64,000 bases of DNA from assembly GCA_947652115.1 (NCBI GenBank), contig OX393563.1, positions 26,267,294-26,331,293 on the forward strand, given 5' to 3'. The notes beneath the pieces are model-generated. The model searched no databases and was not told the origin of the DNA. It saw only the letters and a program-made list of their open reading frames with translations. The position numbers and the translations under genes are program-made. This DNA comes from Blastomussa wellsi. Lineage: Eukaryota > Cnidaria > Anthozoa > Scleractinia > Plerogyridae. Every line of letters begins with the position of its first letter. Position 1 is the first letter of the stretch. This document shows positions 14,263 to 26,200 of the stretch, in pieces.

Positions 14263-17200
14263 GAAGAATTCTGCGGGTCGAGGAGGGTGTTATCCACCGA
14301 GGCCGAAGGCAGAATTCTTCATATCCTACGAAAGCCGAATTCAATATTTGCTTTATTATTCATTCAAACTATTAACTGGGTAATATTTTCTTCGCTCAAA
14401 CTTGTAAACCTACTCGCAGCCATTTTGCTCTTTGGTTTTCTGCTCACCACTAAAAATAACACAGCCTCGTCCCCAGGTTTTCTCTTAAAGGATTCAATAA
14501 TCTACAGCGCGCTGCATTTTTGACGTCATTTTGACGTCAATGGTTCAATAATCTGCTGCGGGCTGCACTTTTGACGTCATCGGTTCAATGTGACAAAATT
14601 CTTTCCAAATTTGGTCAACAGCAGCTGGTTATGGTGAATTATGCGTGTGGTTTTAACCAATCAGAAACGGGGAAATATTTTGAATGAATAATAATATCGA
14701 TTATCAATTATTTGACGCACGGTGGCCAAACATAATGGTTAATACGCTGGATTCTATATCGAACGGCCCAGGGCCCCGTTTCTCGAAGCTCCCGAAATGT
14801 TTTCGCACCCGGAAAGCCATAGCAAAATCTGAAAACTTATAATTATACAGAGCTGTTTTATTTACATGTTTTTGATATGAACAGTGGTTCCCTTCATGCA
14901 AAGTTTCAGGCCAATACGCTTATCTGTTTTTGAGATGACTAAAAGCGGCTTTACGGCCCGAAAATTTTCTGGGGCTTTCGAGAAACCGGCCCCAGGTCCC
15001 AGGCGTGGGCGAGGTCACTGCGGTATGTTCTTTACTCTCGCAATTGCTTTCTCCAACCAGGAGTGTAGATCAGTACCTACAAATTTAATGTAAAGTGACC
15101 CTGTGATGGACAAGCATCCCATCCAAGGTGGAGTAGAAATACTGCTCCTTTCTTCATAGTAGTGAAAACAAGATAATCTCCGTCCTTTCTGCGCAGCCTC
15201 GCTTAATCTGATTGGCGGAGAATCAAAACAATGCACTAGCGCATGCTACAAAAAATCGTTCCTTGTTTGCTGCTGACCGAAAGAAAAGCGGGCTCTGGGA
15301 CGAGATTGTTCATTGCTCTTCTGGTAAGTTTTGATCTTCGCGCACCATGAATTCTATACGGCTTGCATCGCATAATATTTCTTGCAACGGATAATTCGCT
15401 GCACAAGTTGCATATTGCAACCACTTGTCTTGCAGCATTTTTCCTTCGTTTCACGGCATGTTATATCCTGCAGTGTTCGTATAACATGTTGTCCTTTTGT
15501 TGCTAAAAGCGAGAGAGGCAATTCAGAGGTATACGTAACTCCTTGATTTGTTATGGTAGTTCCACCACGCAAATGTACCATTTGACTGTATAAAGATGAC
15601 TTTGGCATTTTAATTTTGTGGTTTCACTCTTCAGGTTGTTGTTCTTGCCTGATGGAAAACAAGATTGTACTCCAGTTGTGAGCAATGGAGACGTTATGAA
15701 TGTGGAGCCAATCTCTGAAGGCCGAGTTCTCTCTCGTGGTGTTACAGCTATTAAAATAACCAGCAAAAGTAAGGTGGAGTCGAATTAGTTGTGTAGGACC
15801 TGCGGAAGGAAATTTGAGACTAATCTCTGTTTACTTGCTGAAACTGTGTCGCTTTTTCTCTGTCATGCCTAAGCTACGCGTGAATCGTACGTTAGTCTAC
15901 AATCGTGGACAAAACTAGTTGAGACAAACAAATATTGCACCCTATTTGAGAATGCCTTGACTTACAAGTGAGTGAAAAATGTTTAATCCCCCTCTCCCCC
16001 TGCTCAATGTTGTCTCGTGTGATTTACAATTCACTCGGCTTTGCTCTGGCAACACAAAAAAATAGCCAACATTGAAATGGGTGAGGGGGGGTTGGACAAT
16101 AGCAGCTGAGGTACCCAAATTGGTGGTTATTTGCAGAAGTGTCTCAACAGTTTTGTCCAAGATTTTAGCTTATCTTAATCAAAGAGCGTGATTACATGAC
16201 GAAATTCAGCCCGGGTTGAGATTTCAACTCGGCTTCAGAAACATGCGTTTGCGATTGAATGGCGAGAGTCTTTCATGGCTGTGAACTAAAATTTCTGCAC
16301 TCGCCCAGATAATTTTTTACTCGCCCAGTCTCCACATAGTTAGTGTGCTGGACTCCGGATCTGATGGCCCGGGTTCGAGCCCTGACCGGGGCACTGCGTT
16401 ATGTTCTTGGGCAAGACACTTTACTCTCACAGTGCCTCTCTTCACCCAGGTGTATAAATGGGTATTGGCGAATTTATTGCTGGGGGTAACCCTCCGATGG
16501 ACTAGCATCCCATCCAGGGGGAGAAGAAATACTTTCTGCCGTTTCATGCTGCAGAAATCGGGATAAACTTCGGCCTTATGGGCCACTAGGCTCGTATACA
16601 TACTTTTCATTCCCAGTCTTCACACACAACAAAAACATACTCCTCCGGACGTCTCATGCTCGGGCCGTTGTTGACGTGCTGTTGTCTGCAGCGATATTCT
16701 TTTCGCTAGTGGATACTTAAGACACCCCGGGAAGTATCTCCACATTTAAACACTAACTGAATTGAAATACACGTATACTGTGAAGCGGAAGCCCTTTTTG
16801 TATGTTGTGTGAGATTTCAAAAATGGTAAACGTTGAAAGCAGTTGTAATTTAAGCTTGTAGATAGTGTAAATTATTTTATCCATGTGATCCATGATTTGA
16901 ATTGACACTTGCCTGGGCGAGAGGGTGAGCACTAATTGTCACAACCCTGGCCTTAGCCCGGGCTGGACCGTAAACATAGATTCAACGTAGTCTAGGCATA
17001 AAGTAGAGCATAAATTGCACCAACCATAGGTTTTTCTAAAGCGGTAGCATAATTCTCTCCAATATGCAAGTTTAGCCTCGCATGGACGTTTAATAATTGT
17101 TTCAACTTGAGTGTGGCGTGATCTTAGTGAGAAGTTTGGTCAGGGAATAGCAGTTGGGCCTAGAAAAAACGCATGCCGCCGAGGCTTAACATACACTTTT

Positions 17201-20200
17201 ATATAAAATAATATTGTATTAATATATAATGCTGTAGGGTTGACTACGAAATATTGGCATCGGCCATTTACGAAAGGACAATCAGCTTCGCGGGCAGGAT
17301 CTTTTGCGCGCAATTCTGTAGCATGTGTAAGCCGGTCAATAAGCATTGTTTTAAAGGCGTTCAAATTCTCTTTGCTTGCAGGCTACGCTTCAGTATCGTT
17401 TGAAGCTTCCGTTAAGGAGGAAAAGGATTCCTGGCGTAATTGTTTGTTGGAAATCAAAGCAGGATACGAGATTGCGGACGGTAAGAGGATTCCATAGTTA
17501 TTAAAGCGGTCACAAATATTTCTATTTCTGGCATAATGAAGTACTGATTTACAAGTAGATGTTCGTTTTTAGCTTCTTGCCTTTCTGTCTGGCCCGATGC
17601 CACTGGGAGGAATTTGTATGATAAATACTACTGGTAAAAGTTAAGTGATCACCTCTATGGCTTTTCTATTCCATGTAAGACATATCCACGATTCTTCCCT
17701 TTTTCGTCGTTCCATCACTCCCTGCGCGCCCTCTCTCGTCTCTTTGGATTGTTCCTTGTTTGTTATTAAAATAATTCACAGCATCATGGCATGGCAAGAA
17801 AACGCCTGAATATTTAAGGTTTAGATCCATACTAAATGTAGATTGTGATATGTATTTCTCTTTTCAGTTTCCACCTTCGTAATTTTGCTTCCAATTTTTG
17901 CAATAAGCATTGTAAGTTTGAGCTAAAATTATGTTTTCAATGGATCATGGCCTCCCTTGTTGACGATAACCACCTCGAAAAATCGTGGCGTCATGCACAC
18001 GCGCAGTACGTTTTTCCGTAGTGTCTGTATGCTGAGAGCCCAGGTCTACGAAGCCTGTGAATACAGCCGTCCTTCACTCAGGGACCGAAGAAGGTCGGCT
18101 GTATTCGCAGGCTAAGGTCTTGAGAGGTGCATCTTTGATATTTCTGTGTGCTAATGTCTTGATCTGTTGTTTCTGTTTTAAGCTTGGAAGGATCCGCAGA
18201 TAATAAAACAAGCCGCTCAGAATGTGATTATAGCAGACGCACTAAGGCAAAGGTAAGCGAATATTACCGTGTTTAGTCAAGGAAAACGATAGCGTTTTCT
18301 GCGCTTAGTCTGTTCAGTGAGAAAGGGTTACTTCAAACCGGTCGGACATCAGGCAAACCAGTTGGAATGAGCTGATAAGAATGTGATTGTGATTGTGTCC
18401 ACGCAAACCTAAATCGGTTTTCAGGTAAAATAGGTTTCCAGCCTAAGTTAACCTAACCCAAAGAGGCAGTTCAAGCACATTTATACGATCGGTCCGTCAG
18501 CGAACCGTACCATACGTACGAGAACGGGTAAAGCCAGAAGCGCCATCGGAGGGAAAGTGCTTCGTGCTTCTCGGTTCCTCTATCCATTCCGTTTGAATAC
18601 CAGCGTCGCACGCTATCAGAAAACCAGCTTGAGGTATTTTAAAACACGTGTTAGCACTTGATTTGTGACTTTACGGAGTTTGTTACACATGTTTTGAAGT
18701 CAAATAACTTGGTCTCAAACGCTCAAAGTATCCATTTTTACGAAATGAAATATAGAATAACACATGGGTGTGCGGAGATATGAAATTTCTTTTCAAGTGT
18801 TCAACTCGATATATATCGAGATATATCGAGTTGAACACGAGAAGAGAAATTTCATATCTCCAAGCAATCATTTATTATTTTCTTTATTTTATAAGCATAT
18901 TTTGACGAAGTTTTTGACAATTTTCCGAAGATTTCCGACCATTTTCCGAAGATTCTAAAATTTTGTCCGAAGGTCACACGGACGTTTCCAAAAATTTCCG
19001 AAGATTACCAAAGGTTTCCGAAGATTTCCGATGTTTGCCGAAGGCTTCCGAGGTTGAACCGAAGATGATTCGACTATATACCAATAAATTGAAGTACGGT
19101 AGGGTCAAACATGTTATCAAACGTGAAGTCATTGATATCAGCACATGTACAATTATCGTAATTTTACACGTGTGTTCAATTACCGTTTTTCTCAGTGGCG
19201 AAAATCATCAAGCAGTGCAGTTTATATAATAAATATTCTTAATTCATGTGTTTTTTGTTTTGTTTCATTTAACAGTTTTTATCCGGAGCAAACTGCAATG
19301 GTAAGATGACTTAAACTTCTTTTGGTGTACCATTTCAGTTCAAATTTCAGCTCTCTTTTTAATTCTTTCCTTTGTCTCTTAGCTGAACAAAATCTCGAAA
19401 CTAAATTATTTGTAAAAGCTGGTTTAATTAATAGATTTCATGATTTCAGTGAAAGCTGTATATACATTAAGCGGACACTGGCCTCAGCACTTGAAGTCCC
19501 AATCTGTTTCCCAAATTTTCTGTAAACTAAACTCGTCTTCAGGTTTCTTTGTAGGTTCTATGGAGTCTTTTAATTTATCTCAGTCGTTTATAGTAACTTT
19601 GTAGGAGTTAGGATGTACGCATTTCTCTAGAATCAATCTTGGTCATTTGTTATTTAGAACAAAAAAGTGCACGTTTATTCATTAATTGTAAATCAGTAAT
19701 CTAAAGCGCTTTTATCTGCCGTTTTCTTTTCAGCATGTCCTCTATTTTAGCACACTAACTGACTTTAGAGAGAAGCTGTCTGACCATACCAGAAAGGTAA
19801 GAATTTACTCAAGGCTGGAAGCTTAGTGATTTTCATACATTGACATGGAAGAGACTGAATTCTTTAAGACCGAGCAAGTTCATAATTTGCTCGAGATATT
19901 TTTCTCGGTCTTGGTCGCATCCACCCACCCCGGTTTTAAGCTTCATTATGCTTCTTGTTTTGTAGGTGAGAATGTAAAACTAAACCTCTTTCCTACGGAA
20001 GTGACTCGTGTTAGTGTCCGTCTCGGCTCCTTTTTGGATGTATTACTTCTCAAACTCAAACTAATTCGTCGAATGAAAACAAAGAAAATCGTAACCGTGA
20101 AGGAGGTTTGGGTACCCGATCTTTTTGTTTCGATTGAGAAGATATATCAAACACTCGAGACAGTGTTTCATCGGCTATCCGAACACCTCCAATTTCTTCT

Positions 20201-23200
20201 CAGTGTGTTTGGATATCCCAATGAAACGCTGTTTCTCGTGTTTGTTATATTACATCAAACACGGCACACAGTGTTTCGTCACATTTCCAAACACCGCGAA
20301 GGGAGCTCCAAATACGACGCGCAGCGGAGTATTTTGACGAACTTCGAGATGTTTAATCTTCTCAATCGATACTAAAACTACGGGAAAAAACGAAGAAATA
20401 ACATCGTAAAAGTCTATGTGTTCTGATTTCCTTTGTTTAAACTTGATGAATTTAACTTATTTGTGCAAGGGCCTTTTTTCTGTGCCTCAATTTTCGACTG
20501 GAGCACAGGCAATGCTGCGTTCCGTTCACTTCTACCGATACTTAAGTTTCCTTGTGATCGTATGATCTTGCTTCCTCTTGTTTACCTTGTAAGATGTTGC
20601 CATCCATGTTAGCACAAAGTTCTTTAGACCCTGTTCCCTCACTTTTCGTAGCATACACCCTTTACAAGCATATGGCGGCTGGCAAGAGTGCTTTGTACAA
20701 TAACGTAGTGACAAACAGTCGTAAAAAATGTTTCACTTGTGTCCTAGCTCCTCGGAGTCCCATTGTTGGTTAGAGAGAGTAAGGGAAAGAGGCTTTTTTA
20801 AAAGAGGCTTTTTTAAAAGCCTCTTTCCCTAGTGAAGACTTCCTGTCTTTCGTTTACAGACTTTCTGTCTTTCCTTTACAGATTTTTATTACTTTAATTC
20901 GTGAATTTTAATAGGCTAATTTTATTGCATGTTCATATGACTTTTGTACATATATTTTATAATTATCTACATATTTATTTATTTTTTTTTTCTTGTTTTT
21001 AAAACTCCTAGTATAGTCATGCTGTTTTTAGGAGTATATTTATTAAAAAAAGATTAAAGATTAAAGATTAGTCACAATTTTACTCGAAGGATTTTTGCAC
21101 CTGATTTTTGGGAACTTGTTTTCAGGACGGTACATACACTCCGGCGATTGTGCAATCATTTTATATTTATTTTATTTTCATTTTTGAAGACACTCGTCAA
21201 GAGAGTAAGTCCATCACCACAGGACATGGAGAAAACAACAGTCGAGGCACTTCTCTACGTTGCAGCCTGTAAGTCGCAGAATTTGTAATTCCAAATCCAC
21301 AGTTGTGAAGCACACCCTGGACAATAACCATTTTGTTGACCTTTTTTATATAAACTGCTCTGTTGTACCAGTTCCAGTCTACTTACCTTCCAACCTACCA
21401 GCAACCTACCTACATACCTACCTGCCTGCCTTCTTGTCTGTTTTTCTGTCTGTCTGTCTGTCTGTCTGCCTATCTGTCCGTCTGTTTGTCTGTCTGTCAG
21501 ATTGCCTGTCCGTCCTTTTGTCTGTGTGTCTGCCCAACTACCTACCAATCTACAAACTAGTATATACTTTAACTACTCGTCTTCTCTTTCCAGCAAAAGA
21601 TAGCGGACCAAAGGTGTGGTGTGCTATGGTAAGTGATGAACATCTGAATAGTAGGAAGAGCTTTTGAATATTAAAATGCTCATGTAATGACTATGAATGG
21701 AAGTTTGGTTTTTAACCGTTACCTGAATGTTTATGCTCTACTTCAGGGCTCTGGTGATGTTGTCGTGATAGATGCAACCGAGTGGGAATACGAGACACAC
21801 ATGAGACACACAAAAGACAGAGTGGTAAGTGACGTATGGAGGGGAATCCTTGTTTATGGTAAGAGTATTATTCAGGCAGATCGGGCTAGAAAAATCAACT
21901 TTGAATATTGAAAAGTCTTGGAAGGATATAATTGTCAGGATCAAGCGCATTAAATAGTTTTTGCAGGCATTTCTACATTTTGGGATTCAGCTTTTATTTA
22001 ACTTCTTACTCGCGAGCTTTTCTTTCTGCAGAGTTGCCTCTTGCCGGTAGGAAAGAACCAAGTCTGGGCAGGTTCCTTAGACACGACTATCTACGTCATC
22101 AACACGCTCACTGGAAAGGGTAAGGCTCAAGACCGTCAATGCTTTAGCTTAACTGGTGACGCCTCTGTAGTTTGAGATGGTAAACAGTGTCTAATCTTGG
22201 CTTAGTGTGCGATGACAAGGGGTATAGAAAATCCGCTCATGTCTTCTCCCATTCCCTGACAGTCCCACCCCACCCCCCCCCCCCCCCCTCCCTAGTCTGT
22301 AATCATTCGGCTAGTTCCATGCCAATATTAAGGTGTCTGTACAATTTTTCTTTGAATTTTTTTTGGTAGCTGATCAGCAACTCCTGGGACATCACGACTC
22401 CCTCTCGCACATGACCAAAACTAACGATATTGACGGGTAGGTATCTTCTCATTGAGGGTGACTTTTCCGATGAAATTCGTTCAGCGGTTAATTATTTTTA
22501 TTATTTTTATTTGGCACAATCAAACCCATTGTCGCCCCCAGAGCCGCCTGTTCCTCTTAGCCGGCTGGGCCTGTGCACGAGGAACAAGTGGCTCTGGGGA
22601 CACATGATTTGATTGGCTGAAATATAACAAAGGGAGTCCAATCACATCTTCCATTTTAAACGTGCTAACGACAAAAGGATTTTAAAACGGCTTTGACTGC
22701 GACTTAAACCATGTGTCCCCAGAGCCACTTGTTCCTCGTGCACGGGCCCAGCCGGCTAAGAGGAACAGGCGGCTCTGGGGACCAGATTGAATCAAACCAC
22801 ATTAATACAGACAACGAGACGACCGTAGACCTCTTCTGTAGCGTCTGTTCAGTTATAGATCACAGATGACGTGAAATGTAGCAAGTACAAAAGCATTGGT
22901 GGAGTGGGTGACTGTTCGTTCCATATATTTACGCGTTCTGTGATCATGTGTTCCTTTCACAGGCAGACCACAGTATGGAGCGCCAGTTCGAATGGACAGA
23001 TCGTAGGATGGGATCCTGTGACTCTCACACCTAAGAAAGAGGTGACAACAACACTGTGTAATGTACCGAACTGTTAAATGTACAACTGCTCGATCTGCAC
23101 GTTTAGTTTGGTCTGTAAAGGCTGGTTTTCACTAGGGCATAAGCATAAACACAATGAGAACGGACACTATCCGTTCTTCTTGTACTTATGCTTATGTCGC

Positions 23201-26200
23201 CTTATGCCGCGGTGATTCCTAGTGAAAACAACATGAGAAAAACAAGTGTGTTTGTTCTTCTTATGCTCGTGCTTGTGTCGTTATGCCTATGCCTATGCGC
23301 TAGTGAAACCAGCCTTAAATGTTTCTAATTTCGTTCGAAAGAGCATTTAGTTTGATCTATCCAGTGATATCATTAACGTTCTAGCTTTGTCTCCATTCGC
23401 CACAGTGCTTCGCCGCCATGCATTACAGACTCGTCAGTTTGTTAAACATGTTTCTACTGAAGATCTAGAAGAGCCTGAGATTTGCTTTTCACCTCGATTG
23501 CTGTCTCCTGTAGACGTCATTTTTCTTTGTAAGCAAAATCGGGATGGATCAAATTGACCGTTTCCTGTGAACGAACGACAACTTGTTGCATTTTAATGGG
23601 CCATTTCAAACCGGAAGCCAGCAAAGTTGTTAAAACGTTTTCAGAAACTAATCAAAATCTTTCCTAGTTGTAAACGATAAGGCGCGTAGCACTGTAACTT
23701 GTGGCATGTTTTAACGCACATGATAACACTCCTATCATGCACCAAAGAAGAATTCGGTTACAACTATCCACGCGTTTCTTTTTTTTTTTTTACATTTTGT
23801 CTTCTTACAGTTTCAAGTCCAACTGAACAGGAGGGACAGGAAAACGCTCCTCTGGTTCGCTGCTGTTGGAAATACCTTCTGGTGTGGTAAGAAAGGGCCA
23901 ATCTTACAAACTGGTTTGTGTAATTTTCTGCTCTGCACAATCCCTTCCCAAACTTGTCAATTATCCATTAAAGTGCACCTAACCTGAAATTTTTTTTTTG
24001 CTAAAATATACCTTTGCACCAGTTTGAAACGCATTGCACCTTTCGTTTCTCCTTTTTACCAAATTCTGGCTATTTATAGCATTCACACGTTATGAAAAAC
24101 TGCGCATCATTTGTTACACGGCCGAGTCAGAAGGGGCGTGGGTCTATTCCTGATTTGACGTCACAAAATGATTTGCATCACATCAAGTCTTTGTAAACAT
24201 GCATGCAAATCAGTTTGTGACGTCAAATCGGGAATAAACCCACGCCCCTTCTGACTCGGTCGTGGAACAAATGATGCACAGTTTATCGTAACTTTTGAAT
24301 GCTATAAATAGTCGGAATTTGGTAAAAAGGTGCAATGCGTTTCAAATTGGTGCAAAGGTTTATTCTAGCGAAAAAAATATTTTGGGGTTAGGTGCACTTT
24401 AAGTTAATACAAAGGAAACCAGTTCGAAACAGTAAAATAATGGATTTAACTACCCCAGTATTTGACGCTGGGCTGTCATGTTTCTGCGGCACTGTCATGT
24501 CATACTTTGTCCGCACTTGCTGTCGTAAAGGCAAAACTGACAGGACATGATTCGTTCTATAGGCAGTAGTGGTTTAGAAAGCTATTTTTGTCAAGTTCGC
24601 TTTTCTTGTTGTATTGGTACAACATAATTCTCGTTCTGGTATCTCCACAGCAACCAAATTTTCAGTTTACGTCATTGCTTACAAGGAAGCTGACGAAGCC
24701 ACCAAAGTTTTAACCCCGAAGAAAGACATCCCAATGAGCATTGACTGCATGTGTAAAGTGTCCGACACGCAGGTGAGGGTTTCTCTGTATTATCAAACAG
24801 CAGGAAACATGAAACAACACTGGACCAGAAGCACTAAGTTACGTCTTCAACATGTTTTCTTTTGACACTCTTTGCTGATGGTTTTCGGTATTGCGCTTTT
24901 GAGTTGAGTCCGTGTATCGGTCTGTCCGTCAGACGGCAATCAGTCCGTCCGTCATTCAGTCAGCCATTCTGTCTGGCAGTCGGTCAGTTATTCAATCAGT
25001 CGGTAAGTCCGTCTGTCAGTCAGTCAGTCCGTCCATGGGCCAGTCAGTCAGTCCGTCAGTCAGTCAGTCAGTCAGTCAGTCAGTCAGTCAGTCAGTCCGT
25101 CCGTGGGTCAGTCAGTCAGTCCTTCCCTCCATGTCTGATAAACAAGTATGTATTTTCTGTATACCAGACAGCAAAATACAAGGCGCAACAGTAATAAGCA
25201 CCGAGTTACTTATTCAGCAGGTTTTCCTTGAAGTCCTTTAATTTATTGTTGTTTCTCTATATTGCCTTTTAAGTCGAGTCTACCCTTAAGTCTATCCGTC
25301 ATTTAGCAGTCAGTCCGCCATACAGGGTTATATGATAGGAACCGCGCAGCATCCGTGATATGAATTTCTTATTAATTTTCTTATATCATTTTACACTTAT
25401 ACACCATCCCCTCCCCCCTCCCCAAAAAATGGGGACAACTCAGATTTTTGGCAGCAAGAGAAATTTGGGATAATTTGGGAAAATGCTTCGACTCCCCACC
25501 CACCCCGCCCCACCCCCCAACGACTCAGTCAGTGAGTCAGTTAGCCAGATATTCAGTCCTTCTGTCAGTCAGTTAATCTGTTAGTCAGTCAGACTGCTGG
25601 TCTGTCCGTTTAAACAGTATGTCATTCCGTCCATCCGTCAGTCATTCCATCCGTCCATCCGGTCAGTCAGTCAATAGACCCTTTCCATAAATGGCGCCCA
25701 AATTTGAATAACAATGCTTGATACATCCTTAGCCTCAAATTCACGAAATTTTTTTTGGTTTATAAACATCCACACGAGGCTAAGGATGTATCAAGTATTG
25801 TTATTCAAATTTGGGCACCACTTATGCAAAGGGTCTATACGTCACTCAGTCCGTTCGTCCATCCGTCAGTCGGTAAAGTAGTCAGTCAGTCCTTGACTGT
25901 CTTATGGTGGGGTTTCTGTTCTCTTTTCACCAGGTGTGGGCGGGCTGTGACAGGCAAGGTGTTATCGTCATTTGGAACACTGATACTTGTGAAAACGAAC
26001 ATCGTCAAGTTTGCGAATGTCGTGGCTTCACGTACATGCTCCAAGTAGATAACAAGGTAATCTTCGTTGTCATCGCAACATTCCACTGTGTGACAGCCGC
26101 TTATTCATCCTGGTGCCCAGTGGCCTCCCGTCCTCTCAGCCTGCGAAGCCTGTGCATGAGGAACATTTATCTCTGTAGATACGTGATTTAACTGACTACA

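Noticed and set aside
19845..20375. 176-codon open frame as a gene
   Set aside because: It runs across the dispersed repeat at 20130, has no homology I recognise, and lies in a DENND3 intron.
24862..25241. Q-S-V-rich reading frames
   Set aside because: Pure products of the CAGT tetranucleotide tract in two frames.
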